Shown here one piece after another: positions 9,823-18,457 of a stretch of DNA of 64,000 nt. The notes under the pieces were generated by a model. That model did no database searches. It had not been told where the DNA came from and was given only the letters and a program-made list of their open reading frames with translations. Source of the DNA: Oculatella sp. LEGE 06141 (GTDB lineage: Bacteria; Cyanobacteriota; Cyanobacteriia; Elainellales; Elainellaceae); contig NZ_JADEWO010000025.1 of assembly GCF_015207605.1 (NCBI RefSeq), forward strand, positions 1 through 64,000, given 5' to 3'. Position 1 is the stretch's first letter; each line of letters starts with the position of its first letter. A program made the position numbers and the translations under genes.

Positions 9823-10755
9823 ATGAACCGTCCGCACGTTGTTGTATTTGGCAGCATTAATATGGATCTGGTTGCCAGAACTCCTAAGCTACCCACTCCC
9901 GGTGAAACTTTGTTGGGTTATAGTTTTGCGACGGTTCCCGGTGGTAAGGGTGCAAATCAAGCCGTGGCGATCGCGCGTTTGGGTATCCCCACGCACATGA
10001 TTGGCAGGGTCGGCAACGATGATTTTGCCCAATCTCTGTTAGCCAGTTTGCAAGGAGCTGGCGTGCAAACAGCAGGGATTTGGGTGGATGACTCCAATCA
10101 TTCTGGAGTGGCCATGATTGCAGTGGATGATCAGAGCGAGAATCACATCATTGTTGTTCCGGGGGTGAACGGGCAAATCAACGAAGCGGATGTGGAACGG
10201 CTCATCCATCAACTTCCTGGAGCGGCAGCCTTGCTGCTTCAGTTTGAGATTCCTTTACCCGCCATTCAGGCAGCGGCGGTAGCCGCCAATAAAGCAGGAG
10301 TTAGAGTCATTCTGGACCCAGCTCCGGCTCAGTCTAATTTACCGTCTGAGCTGTATTCGCTGGTGGATATCATTACGCCTAATACGGTGGAAGCCAAACA
10401 GTTGGTTGGGTTTCCGGTCGATGATGCCGAAACAGCGGCACAGGCAGCGGATGTGTTGCACCAGCGAGGCGTCAATACGGTCGTAATCAAATTGGGTGCA
10501 AAGGGTGCTTTTTGTTCAACCGCCACTGAAACCTTTTTTACCCCAACCTTTGCTGTGCAGGCGGTTGATACCGTTGCGGCTGGAGATGCTTTCAATGGCG
10601 GTTTAGCCGCTGCACTCGCGGAAGGGCGATCGCTACGAGAAGCTATTCGTTGGGGGGCGGCGGCTGGGGCGCTCTCGGTGACCAAACCAGGGGCACAGCC
10701 TTCACTACCCGATCGCGCTACGTTTGACACGTTTTTAAGCCGACACGGCATGTGA
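9823..10755 (+). CDS. rbsK: Ribokinase (PfkB family)
   Basis: This is a 310-residue PfkB-family kinase. The N-terminus reads VVFGSINMDLV with TPGETLLGYSF next, as in ribokinases. GGKGANQAVAIARLG is PfkB signature 1 and DTVAAGDAFNGGLAAAL is signature 2, including the catalytic Asp in GAGD-like AAGDAF. It transfers phosphate from ATP to D-ribose or a close analogue. The ATG follows AGGGAGAACAT and lies 9 bases after the isomerase stop, so the two are cotranscribed. It closes the sugar island. Confidence 0.9.
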   Translation: MNRPHVVVFGSINMDLVARTPKLPTPGETLLGYSFATVPGGKGANQAVAIARLGIPTHMIGRVGNDDFAQSLLASLQGAGVQTAGIWVDDSNHSGVAMIAVDDQSENHIIVVPGVNGQINEADVERLIHQLPGAAALLLQFEIPLPAIQAAAVAANKAGVRVILDPAPAQSNLPSELYSLVDIITPNTVEAKQLVGFPVDDAETAAQAADVLHQRGVNTVVIKLGAKGAFCSTATETFFTPTFAVQAVDTVAAGDAFNGGLAAALAEGRSLREAIRWGAAAGALSVTKPGAQPSLPDRATFDTFLSRHGM

Positions 10756-10844
10756 AGCAGGTAGGCCAAACCAGCGATAACCCAGAACCAGTCCGGCTCG
10801 GATATGTCCCAGGGTTGAATTTTTCGTCCTATTCCAATCTTTGA

Positions 10845-11330
10845 TCAGGTGCGGGTTGAGGTTGAACCCGATGACTCTGCTGTAGCCAGGTCAGCCTGGG
10901 TATCCAGCACATACTGACGAAAGCGGTCTAAATCGGCTTGAATGGTGGATTCAACCAACCGTCCTAAAAACAGTTTGTCTACAAAAGCGCCGACCACGCG
11001 AGGCACCGTATAGGCGATCGACAGTTCAACCAAACATCCTGTGGCCTGACGCTGAAATCGTGCGGTTCCTCGATTTGACAGCCCGTTTACCGATTCCCAT
11101 TCCAGCCGTTCTTGTGGCAGCTTGGTTACCGTTCGAGACAGCCAGCTTAATTTAAGACCCCGTGCGTCTAGCGTCCAGCGAGAGAGTTCTGGCTCGGGTT
11201 GAACAATCTCAACGGCTTGAATCCACTTCATCCAGTTCGGAATTTGCTCTAAATCTGACCACAGTTCCCACACCAGCGGCATGGGGGCTTCGATGTGAAC
11301 CTGTACACGATGCTCTAGCCAGTTTGCCAT
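10845..11330 (-). CDS. SRPBCC family (START/cyclase-like) protein
   Basis: This 161-residue protein has the N-terminal pattern VQVHIEAPMPLVWELWSDLE followed by PNWMKWI, which marks cyanobacterial SRPBCC (polyketide cyclase/dehydrase, Coq10-like) proteins. The fold makes a hydrophobic ligand pocket. Members often bind lipids, quinones or carotenoid-type ligands, but no ligand is known here. It has no signal peptide and is convergent with the ribokinase gene. Confidence 0.82.
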   Translation of the reverse strand: MANWLEHRVQVHIEAPMPLVWELWSDLEQIPNWMKWIQAVEIVQPEPELSRWTLDARGLKLSWLSRTVTKLPQERLEWESVNGLSNRGTARFQRQATGCLVELSIAYTVPRVVGAFVDKLFLGRLVESTIQADLDRFRQYVLDTQADLATAESSGSTSTRT

Positions 11331-12072
11331 TTGCTTGACGGGTTAAGGTTTCAATTAACAATACGCGATCGCAGCACTGGAACTTGAGAGGATGCTTTAA
11401 ACAGCACTAACTGTAACTCGAAGTAACCTGAGCGGCTCTCTGGCTCTTCCAATTCCGAGAGACTTTGAACCCAAAATAGCCGGGAAGTTCCCAATCTGGG
11501 AAATGCGGAGGAATGGAGGGGGCGATCAGAGCCATAGCCTATCAATAATTCATCCGTCTATCCAGCAATGCCGGAAACTTAAGGGACTTATGCAACCCGT
11601 TTGGGTTAGCCATCAGAACTGTAGCGGACGTGAGACGGTGCTGTTCTGACGAGAAACGGGAACGACAGTCGTACCAGTTTCATCTCATGCATTTCCCATC
11701 CCATGCGCTTTCCATCTCATGCACTGTAGCCGACCGAACCAGCCATTGATCACAGTAGCCTTGCAAAACCTGTGAACGTTGGCCGTGTCTGGGCACTTAC
11801 CACGACCATAAATTATTAACAATTACTTGTCAATAATTAACAATTCGTTAAAAATAGAGTGGTGTTGGCTATAGCGGCCAACAAAGCCCCCCATCGTTCG
11901 ACTCGTTCGACAAATTCGACAAAACGGTATTCGTAACGTTCAACTGGCTCAGACCCGTTGATTCTGAAGGAACCGTACCTGATACCGAGTGAGACTTCCA
12001 GCCTGCGTTGGGTATTCATTCAATGGTTCAGTGTTTAGAGAACGGGATTGAGGCATTTAGAGGAATGAGATT
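11331..12072. other. 740-bp intergenic region, no convincing gene
   Basis: The stretch separates the divergent SRPBCC and NDH-2 genes. About 11388-11540 looks like a badly decayed copy of the dispersed MITE-like family: it has GAGAGGATGCTTTAAACAGCAC, an ACTCGAA match and a CTTTGAACCC block. Around 11885-11935 lies an imperfect TTCGAC-rich repeat. Short frames on the minus strand here (64 and 60 codons) are not supported by any start signal or family likeness. Confidence 0.5.
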
Positions 12073-13380
12073 GTGCAAACTAGTTCTCGCGTTGTGGTGG
12101 TTGGGGCTGGCTTTGGCGGCCTACAGGCGGCTCAGTCGTTAGCCGGATCGGGTGCCGAAGTGGTGCTGATCGATCGCAATAATTATCACACCTTTGTGCC
12201 GCTGCTTTATCAGGTTGCCACTGCTCAAATTGAGCCAGAACAAATTGCTTATCCTGTGCGAACCTTGCTGCGGCGATTGCCCAACGTGCGTTTTTTGATG
12301 GCTGAAGTCAACCACATTGATTTGGCCAATCAAGTAGTTCAAACCAACCGTGCTGCGATTTCATACGACTTTTTGGTATTGGCAACGGGTAGTCAAACCC
12401 AGTTCCAAACTATTCCGGGAGTGCCAGATCACGCCTTTGCCCTGCGAACTCTGGAGGAGTCGGTTGTGTTGCGAAACCACATCATGTCGTGTTTCGAGCA
12501 AGCGGTACAGGAACCAGATTCTTTGCGCCGCCAGCAATTACTCACCTTTGCCATTGTGGGAGGTGGGCCAACAGGGGTTGAAATGGCGGGCGCTTTAGTG
12601 GAACTGTTTCAGGATGCGCTCTTTCGCGACTACCCGCGCCTGGAGCATCAGCATATTAAGGTCATTCTGGTGCAGTCGAGCGGTCGCCTTTTGGTGGGTT
12701 TACCTAAAAAGCTAGGAGCCTATACCTACAAGCGTTTGCGTCAAATTGGAGTCAATGTTTATCTAGATGCAAAAGTGAGTCGAGTGACGGCGGGTGCGGT
12801 TCATTTGCATAACCATCAGTTGATTCCAACGGCTACGGTGATCTGGACTGCCGGATTAGAAGCGGCTCCTCCTGATGCCTCTGATGAGCTATCACATGCA
12901 ACCAAAGGCAAGCTAGTTGTGCAACCGACGCTGCAAGTGGCCGAGCGATCGCAGGTATATGCCATTGGCGATGTTGCCTATGTTGAACAAGACGGTAAGC
13001 CGCTGGTGGGGGTGGCACCAGAAGCCTTACAGCAGGGGGTTGCAGTGGCTCGTAATATCAAGCGGCAGCTTCAGGGTAAAGCGCCAAAGCCGTTTCGCTA
13101 CTTCAACAAAGGTCGGTTAGCCATTATTGGCTGCTATTCTGGAGTTGGAAAGATTGGCGCGATCGCCTTTACTGGCTTCCTGGCCTGGATCATGTGGTTG
13201 GGCGTTCATTTGGTCTATTTGCCGGGATACCGCAGTCGGTTGATGGTGTTGCTGAACTGGTTGTATACCTATGGGGTTGGCGATCGTGCCATTCGCTCGA
13301 TTATGCCGCTAGCGACCAGTGTTGAAACTCGTAAAGGCAGCCGTAATAAGGCTGTGCGCTATTCTTCAGGGTCAAGGTAA
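12073..13380 (+). CDS. ndh: Type II NAD(P)H dehydrogenase (NDH-2)
   Basis: The 435-residue flavoprotein has an FAD-binding VVVGAGFGGLQAAQSL at the N-terminus (about residues 8-23), an NADH-binding AIVGGGPTGVEMAGAL in the middle and the second FAD motif VYAIGDVAYV near residue 295. The C-terminus has a membrane-associating hydrophobic segment (GFLAWIMWLGVHLVYLPGY), typical of NDH-2. It oxidises NAD(P)H and reduces the quinone pool without pumping protons. The start is a GTG at 12073 with AGAGGAA upstream. In cyanobacteria these enzymes are thought to act as redox sensors as well as respiratory enzymes. Confidence 0.93.
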   Translation: MQTSSRVVVVGAGFGGLQAAQSLAGSGAEVVLIDRNNYHTFVPLLYQVATAQIEPEQIAYPVRTLLRRLPNVRFLMAEVNHIDLANQVVQTNRAAISYDFLVLATGSQTQFQTIPGVPDHAFALRTLEESVVLRNHIMSCFEQAVQEPDSLRRQQLLTFAIVGGGPTGVEMAGALVELFQDALFRDYPRLEHQHIKVILVQSSGRLLVGLPKKLGAYTYKRLRQIGVNVYLDAKVSRVTAGAVHLHNHQLIPTATVIWTAGLEAAPPDASDELSHATKGKLVVQPTLQVAERSQVYAIGDVAYVEQDGKPLVGVAPEALQQGVAVARNIKRQLQGKAPKPFRYFNKGRLAIIGCYSGVGKIGAIAFTGFLAWIMWLGVHLVYLPGYRSRLMVLLNWLYTYGVGDRAIRSIMPLATSVETRKGSRNKAVRYSSGSR

Positions 13381-13406
13381 TCATATTCCTGACAAGTTAA
13401 TTGAAG

Positions 13407-13426
13407 TCAGGAGAGGATGCTCCTGA
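13407..13426 (+). terminator. Stem-loop after NDH-2
   Basis: TCAGGAG and CTCCTGA pair across a 6-base loop 27 bp after the NDH-2 stop. No T tract follows, so it may be an RNA-stabilising or weak terminator hairpin rather than a classical intrinsic terminator. Confidence 0.35.
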
Positions 13427-13477
13427 TTGCTTGACTGACCAACCTTAAAAGCCTTTACAACCCATGAATAAGCAATT

Positions 13478-13798
13478 ATGAAATTTGCGGGAACCTGGCA
13501 TATCACTGATATGGAAAATTGGGACGAGGATTACTTCAATATGGAGGTACAGGCTTATATTGAAATTGATCAACGGGGATCGGGTGACTTTCAATTCGGT
13601 TTAGTCACCGGACGAATTGATGGTGAGGTGGTCAAGGAGCAATCGAGTGAGAAGCTCGAATTTACCTGGGAAGGAAGCGATGAGAATGATGAAGTATTTG
13701 GTAGTGGCTGGTTGAAACTGAACGATAAAAATACGTTAGAGGGAAAAATCAAATTTCACAAGGGAGATACTTCTCTGTTCACCGCAAAGCGAGCCTAG
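13478..13798 (+). CDS. Conserved small hypothetical protein, 106 residues
   Basis: This acidic soluble protein begins MKFAGTWHI followed by WDEDYFNMEVQAYIEI, a sequence I recognise from a widespread uncharacterised bacterial family of about 100 residues. The body alternates polar and aromatic residues with many Gly-Asp turns, as in a small beta-barrel, and ends FHKGDTSLFTAKRA. Length matches the family. It lies downstream of NDH-2 but is separated by a stem-loop and is likely its own unit. Function is unknown. Confidence 0.85.
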   Translation: MKFAGTWHITDMENWDEDYFNMEVQAYIEIDQRGSGDFQFGLVTGRIDGEVVKEQSSEKLEFTWEGSDENDEVFGSGWLKLNDKNTLEGKIKFHKGDTSLFTAKRA

Positions 13799-14171
13799 CG
13801 GGTTGAGTTGGGGCGCAGGAAATATCTCAAAGCGATATCTCAAAGCGATTGAGCAACGAATGGAGCAGACGTTCCGAGTCAATGATTAAGATGATGGTGA
13901 GCAGCCCCGATGGAACGTGTTGACTGGGAGAAGCTTATAACGGGTGCCATGCTGCTTTATGTGGTTGTCTATGATATTTATTCCCTAGAACAGTATCAGG
14001 CAAGGATGATAGGCTCGAAGATCTGGAAAGGATAGTGGGCAATACATTGTTCGACCACTCATCACCGTTCTGTGCGGCGCTATCCGTTCGGCAAGACGCT
14101 CTACAATCCGGTAGCCTGGAGATACCGTTTTTTGTGCGGCAGACAGTTCAGGTAACGATAGTTGGGTAACG
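13799..14171. other. 373-bp intergenic region with one 13-bp tandem duplication
   Basis: No gene is seen. ATATCTCAAAGCG occurs twice in tandem at 13822-13847. The rest shows no clear hairpin or RNA gene and presumably carries the trmFO promoter. Confidence 0.5.
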
Positions 14172-15533
14172 ATGGCAGTTATGGAACCGATTCAGGTGAT
14201 TGGAGGCGGATTGGCAGGAACCGAAGCCGCCTGGCAGATTGCTCAGGCTGGCATTCCGGTAATTTTGCATGAAATGCGACCGCAGCAGCTCAGTCCGGCT
14301 CACCATACCGAGCATTTAGCTGAATTGGTATGCAGCAACTCGTTTGGAGCGCAGGCCAGCGATCGCGCGTCTGGATTGGTACACGAAGAGTTGCGACGGC
14401 TTGGTTCTGTTGTCATTGCTAAAGCAGACGAACATGCCGTTCCAGCGGGTGGTGCATTAGCGGTCGATCGGGCTGTTTTTAGCCGCGATTTAACGGAAGT
14501 ACTCGATCGCCATCCCCTGGTCGAGCTGCGGCGCGGCGAAGTGCGCCACCTTCCGACTGAAGGTATTGTGGTGCTCACCAGTGGCCCCTTAACTACCCAC
14601 GACTTAGCTGCCGACCTTCAGCAGTTCACCGGGTTAGAGTACATGAGCTTTTTTGATGCAGCCAGCCCCATTATTGTGGGTGAGTCCATTAACCGCGACG
14701 TGGCCTTTTTAGCATCTCGCTATGACCGGGGTGAAGCCGCTTACCTCAACTGCCCAATGAATCGGGAACAGTATCTCCACTTTTGGCAAGAACTGTGTAG
14801 GGCAGAACAAGCCGAGCTAAAGGAGTTTGAACGCGAAACCGCCAAGTTTTTTGAAGCCTGTTTGCCCATTGAGGAGATGGCGCGGCGGGGAGAAGACACG
14901 ATGCGCTATGGGCCGCTTAAACCAGTGGGGCTATCGGATGCCCGTCAAGAGGGCGATCGCCCCTATGCTGTGGTGCAGTTGCGCCAGGAAGACAAAGCCG
15001 GACAGCTCTGGAACATGGTGGGGTTTCAAACGAACCTGCGCTGGGGCGAACAAACGCGCGTCTTTCGGCTAATTCCCGGTTTAGAATCGGCTGAGTTTGT
15101 GCGGATGGGCGTGATGCATCGCAACACCTTTATCAATTCGCCCGAACTGCTGCTGCCGTCGCTGCAATTCAAGAAGCGTCCAACGGTTTTGGCGGCTGGG
15201 CAGTTGGTGGGCACCGAGAGCTACACTGCCGCTACTGCTGGCGGTTGGTTGGCTGGAACGAATGCTGCTCGTATTGCCCTGGGACATGACCCGCTGACCC
15301 TACCCACTACCACCATGATGGGAGCGTTGTTTGATTTTATTAGTTCTGCTTCTGCAAAGCACTTTCAGCCGATGCCGCCTAACTTTGGCATTATTCCAGA
15401 ATTGCCGCAGCGCATTCGCAATAAGCGAGAACGATATGGAGTCTATCGCGATCGCTCGTTAACCGATCTGGCTAACTGGATCAAGACGCACCAACTCGCA
15501 TCTGCAACTGAACCCGTTGCCAGCCTTGCTTAG
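14172..15533 (+). CDS. trmFO: Methylenetetrahydrofolate-tRNA-(uracil-54-C5)-methyltransferase
   Basis: TrmFO (formerly Gid) is a flavoenzyme that makes ribothymidine at position 54 of tRNA, using methylenetetrahydrofolate as carbon donor and FADH2 as reductant. The 453-residue length is normal. The N-terminal FAD motif is [26 protein letters not shown], with the conserved cysteine, follows near residue 54. [23 protein letters not shown] and the late [21 protein letters not shown] are family hallmarks. Translation could start at 14172 or at the in-frame ATG at 14181. Confidence 0.96.
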   Translation: MAVMEPIQVIGGGLAGTEAAWQIAQAGIPVILHEMRPQQLSPAHHTEHLAELVCSNSFGAQASDRASGLVHEELRRLGSVVIAKADEHAVPAGGALAVDRAVFSRDLTEVLDRHPLVELRRGEVRHLPTEGIVVLTSGPLTTHDLAADLQQFTGLEYMSFFDAASPIIVGESINRDVAFLASRYDRGEAAYLNCPMNREQYLHFWQELCRAEQAELKEFERETAKFFEACLPIEEMARRGEDTMRYGPLKPVGLSDARQEGDRPYAVVQLRQEDKAGQLWNMVGFQTNLRWGEQTRVFRLIPGLESAEFVRMGVMHRNTFINSPELLLPSLQFKKRPTVLAAGQLVGTESYTAATAGGWLAGTNAARIALGHDPLTLPTTTMMGALFDFISSASAKHFQPMPPNFGIIPELPQRIRNKRERYGVYRDRSLTDLANWIKTHQLASATEPVASLA

Positions 15534-15640
15534 GGGTGTTTCTACGTGAGATCGGCTCTGGCGATATGAGGCAGTGACGTGCCGAGGTTCGACTGCGGTT
15601 GAACCGATATTTATTGGTGTCCTGTTCATCGCGACAAAAA

Positions 15641-15669
15641 CTCCCCAGGTGGCGATACCACCTGAGGAG
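15641..15669 (-). terminator. 12-bp stem-loop with T5 on the minus strand
   Basis: CTCCCCAGGTGG and CCACCTGAGGAG form a 12-bp stem with one mismatch around CGATA. Read leftward, the stem is followed at once by TTTTT, making an intrinsic terminator for minus-strand transcripts. It may also end trmFO transcripts from the other side as a bidirectional element. Confidence 0.6.
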
Positions 15670-16151
15670 CAGATATGGCTAGCTTTTCAGAGAACTGACT
15701 TTACACAACAGGGATAATCAATGAACTCAGCTCTAGCCAAGCCTTGGCTGTTATAACTCAAAGCATCGACTACCTCAGATCGCTCTGGTGAAGAATTTAA
15801 CCTTCCCTTGGTAGACACAAAGTAGAGGAAGCGACAAAAACTCTACACTGCTCTAGTACCTGTTTCATAGTGACTGTCCACATCTCTGACGTCGCTCTCC
15901 TTCGAGATGTGATAATGGGGCACAGCGATATAACCCCCATCCAGTACGGTTTTGTTATGTATTTAATATATCAATGTGGTTTGATTTAGATCCCTATCGG
16001 GAGTCGGAACAACGGTATCCCCTTGGGAGTAGTTCACAATCCGTTTCAAATCTGTCTTTTAACTGAGACCGAATTAGTAGGGCTGTGTCTTCTAAATCAC
16101 CGACGGGTTTTAGCTTGATCCGCTACTTTGTAACCAAAGGGACAATCCTTA

Positions 16152-16191
16152 GCGGTCTGAGCAGTTTCTTGGGGTCAGACTGCTTTCTTTT
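16152..16191 (+). terminator. Intrinsic terminator with no coding gene upstream
   Basis: GCGGTCTGA pairs with TCAGACTGC (9 bp, one G-T wobble) across a 14-base loop and is followed by TTTCTTTT. The nearest rightward gene, trmFO, ends 620 bp earlier. The hairpin therefore probably ends a short untranslated transcript. Confidence 0.65.
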
Positions 16192-16276
16192 GACCCAAAA
16201 CCGCATTTTGTTACTTACAAGACTGACAGAGCAGAATCTCGATGGTAGATTGGGTAAAGAATTAGACGTTTCATGG

Positions 16277-16305
16277 GCAGCCGCTTTATCAGAGGCTGCT
16301 TTTTT
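16277..16305 (+). terminator. Second intrinsic terminator in tandem
   Basis: GCAGCC and GGCTGC form a 6-bp stem across an 11-base loop, followed by TTTTTT. It lies 86 bp beyond the previous terminator on the same strand, again without a coding gene between. Confidence 0.55.
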
Positions 16306-16477
16306 GTGGCTTCAAATCGGTTGCGATCGAAATCGGTTGGGTTCAAGCCTGGTTTGCCGTTCTAATAGGCTAAGGCGAGAGTGACCATACTATTCCGGCT
16401 GTGTTCCTGCTCTGTTTTTACTCTGCCATTGGTCACTGGTCATGCATCCTTTGTGCAAATGAGCCAACGGTATGGAG

Positions 16478-16687
16478 TTACTTGGGGCTGGCTGGGCAAC
16501 AGGTGAGGCGATCGCTGACGTTGTTCTCTTGGAGCCGACTAAAGCGGGACTGTTTTTGCAACATTTCGCGTAGTTTTGCCAGAATACGGTTTCGCTTGGT
16601 AGATGAAAGTTTAGAGAGATCAATACCGCCTTGCTCTACCAGTGCTTCTGCCTTATTCATACCCATCGCTTGATTGAAATTCGGCAT
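16478..16687 (-). CDS. Possible small hypothetical protein, 69 residues
   Basis: The frame encodes a charged, helix-prone peptide (MNKAEALVEQGGIDLSKLSS, then KRNRILAKLREMLQKQSR). Its codon use looks like protein-coding DNA through the first 50 residues. The tail is Cys- and Pro-containing and less convincing. There is no clear ribosome binding site. I do not recognise a family. It may be a small regulatory protein or a chance frame. Confidence 0.35.
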   Translation of the reverse strand: MPNFNQAMGMNKAEALVEQGGIDLSKLSSTKRNRILAKLREMLQKQSRFSRLQENNVSDRLTCCPASPK

Positions 16688-16960
16688 TTCTAAGGACTCT
16701 AAAATTCCGAGTATTAATTAAACTTTACAACAAATTGATAGCGTGAGTAGTTCGCTAGACAACAGAATTGAGGGTAAGTTGCCAAAACTTTAGCGTTGCC
16801 AGGAGAAATCTGTTGCTGCCTGAGTCAAAAGAAAAGCGCTGAACAACCTGCTTCAGCGCTCTCTGTGTTTGTTGAGTAACCAAAAATTATCAGGTTTGTT
16901 TCTGAATTGACAGACACAATTTGCTTATTTTTAGCTGCACCAGTACAGTTAGCTTCCTCT

Positions 16961-17143
16961 AAGAGGTTGCTTTAAAAGTAGCAAATGTACTGCGTTTGCC
17001 CCCTAAATCCCCCAACCTTGGGGGACTTCCGAGCCAGTTCTATTTCAAAGTCCCCGTTCGGCTGAGCGCTCACGTCGAAGCCAGAATTGGAGAATTTAGG
17101 CGGCGGCTCGGGTGACATTCAGCACTTTTAAACATCCTCTAAG
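16961..17143 (+). mobile_element. MITE-like element, copy A (diverged ends, internal insertion)
   Basis: It matches the copy at 62070 in the same orientation: AAAAGTAGCAAATGTACTGC, TTTGCCCCCTAAATCCCCCAA, GGGGGACTTCCGAGCC, TTTCAAAGTCCCC, then CGGGTGACATTCAGCACTTTTAAACATCCTCTAAG. The left end is altered (AAGAGGTTGCTTTAAAAGT). The central hairpin loop carries about 27 extra bases (GTTCGGCTGAGCGCTCACG and on) in place of the usual CCAATTCTGG, suggesting a nested insertion. It encodes no protein. Confidence 0.75.
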
Positions 17144-17304
17144 CGGTTGCTTTAGACGTATCAAGCACCGTATCAAAGGACTTGGAAACAGAATCGGCTC
17201 CAGCAGCGATCGTCTCAGGTGAGATCCTCTGCTTGAAAGCCGTTTGGTTAAGAGGGGTGGTAGATTGCTGTTGTGTAGAGTCTCATTGTGAATCCGGTGA
17301 GTAC

Positions 17305-18297
17305 ATGAGCCAAGAGCCACCTGCCAAACCCATTCAGCTTGTCCGTCGAGGCCCCGGAAGTATTGTTGTGGGCGCAACCTATCCGTTTCGAGCGTTTTGG
17401 TTTTTTGTGCGGCAGCCTAACGTTCGAATCTATGTGCTGATGCCGATTCTAATTAACGTTGTTTTAGGGATCACGCTGTATGCTGGACTGTTATTTTTAG
17501 GCTTTCGGGCGATCGACACTATCATGGCAAATCTGCCAACCTGGGCGGCTGATGCGTCTCACTGGTCAGTTCATCTACCGGATTGGCCTCTCAACTGGCC
17601 TCATTGGCAGATCAATATCCCACGCTGGTCAATTCCCTGGCCAAACCGCTGGACGATTAGCCTGCCGGATTGGTTCGGCAACTTGCCGAATTGGAGTCCT
17701 ACGTTGCCAGGTTGGTTTGCTAATTTGCCTCGCTGGGGACTGCTGATTTTGATTGGCCTACTGCGGGTTGTGCTGACCTTTGTATTGCTGCTGGTTACGG
17801 GATTTATCTTGCTTCAGTTTGGCGTGCTGTTGGGGTCGCCCTGGTATGGCAAGCTCTCTGAAGAGATAGAGAAAACGCGCACCGGACAAGTTGCATTAAT
17901 TGAAGTTGGCCTTGCTCAAGATGTTGGGCGAGCTGTTTTATACGAGCTAAAGAAATTAGCGGTTGGGCTGGGCTGTGGAATGCCACTGCTGCTGCTGGGC
18001 TTTTTTCCTGGTGTTGGTACACTGACGGCTAGCATTGGCGGTATTTTGCTGGCGGCAACATTGGTCTGTCTTGACTTTTTAGATTCCCCGCTTGAGCGTC
18101 GCCGTTTGCGGTTTCGCCAAAAGCTGGGGGTACTTTGGCGCAGTTTACCGGCTAGCGCTAGCTTTGGGCTGGTGTGCTTTGGGCTGGTTAGTATTCCGTT
18201 GATTAATTTGTTGGCTATTCCGTTATGTGTGACGGCAGGTACGCTGTTTGTCTGCGATCGCGTCCTGCCAGAACTGCCGTCCTCTAAGCCGTCTTGA
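17305..18297 (+). CDS. EI24 domain membrane protein with a Trp-heptad insert
   Basis: The C-terminal two-thirds matches EI24/CysZ-like membrane proteins: long hydrophobic helices, FGVLLGSPWYGKLSEEIE, a LLLGFFPGVGTL segment and a cytoplasmic RRRLRFRQKLG loop. I place the start at the ATG at 17305 (330 residues), with GGTGAG upstream; the frame extends back to 17182 without better support. Between the first and second membrane segments (residues 76-144) is a Trp/Pro-rich stretch with Trp at 80, 87, 94, 101 and 108, and then at 116, 123, 130, 137 and 144: one Trp every seven residues, usually as LP-x-W. I know of no function for this insert. EI24 proteins are poorly characterised in bacteria. 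Confidence 0.8.
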   Translation: MSQEPPAKPIQLVRRGPGSIVVGATYPFRAFWFFVRQPNVRIYVLMPILINVVLGITLYAGLLFLGFRAIDTIMANLPTWAADASHWSVHLPDWPLNWPHWQINIPRWSIPWPNRWTISLPDWFGNLPNWSPTLPGWFANLPRWGLLILIGLLRVVLTFVLLLVTGFILLQFGVLLGSPWYGKLSEEIEKTRTGQVALIEVGLAQDVGRAVLYELKKLAVGLGCGMPLLLLGFFPGVGTLTASIGGILLAATLVCLDFLDSPLERRRLRFRQKLGVLWRSLPASASFGLVCFGLVSIPLINLLAIPLCVTAGTLFVCDRVLPELPSSKPS

Positions 18298-18457
18298 TCT
18301 ACCTGGTTTGAAGCAGTCGGCTGTTTTATGATTTAACCAATGGTGGGTTGGGGAGGCGAACAGTTCCGTGCTGTACCTGCAAGGTCAGCGTCGGGATAGA
18401 TGGACTCCCCATGTCTTATCAATCGATGTAACCAATTAATGAAACGGTGTTAGTTCT

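Larger units (their letters stand above)
15534..17304. other. 1.8-kb mostly non-coding region with terminators and a MITE-like copy
   Basis: The stretch lies between trmFO and the EI24 gene. It holds a leftward terminator-like hairpin (15641-15669), an inverted repeat CACATCTC/GAGATGTG (15879-15911), a 13-bp direct repeat GCGACAAAAACTC (15631 and 15831), two rightward intrinsic terminators, one possible 69-codon gene on the minus strand and a MITE-like element. No tRNA, tmRNA, RNase P or SRP RNA signature was recognised. Confidence 0.55.

Noticed and set aside
11351-11545. 64-codon minus-strand frame next to the SRPBCC gene
   Set aside because: It overlaps a decayed MITE-like copy and has no start signal or recognisable domain.
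11837-12019. 60-codon minus-strand frame with FVERVERW repeats
   Set aside because: It lies over an imperfect TTCGAC-rich DNA repeat, has no ribosome binding site and no family likeness.
16085-16384. 99-codon plus-strand frame
   Set aside because: It runs through both intrinsic terminators and has composition unlike a protein.
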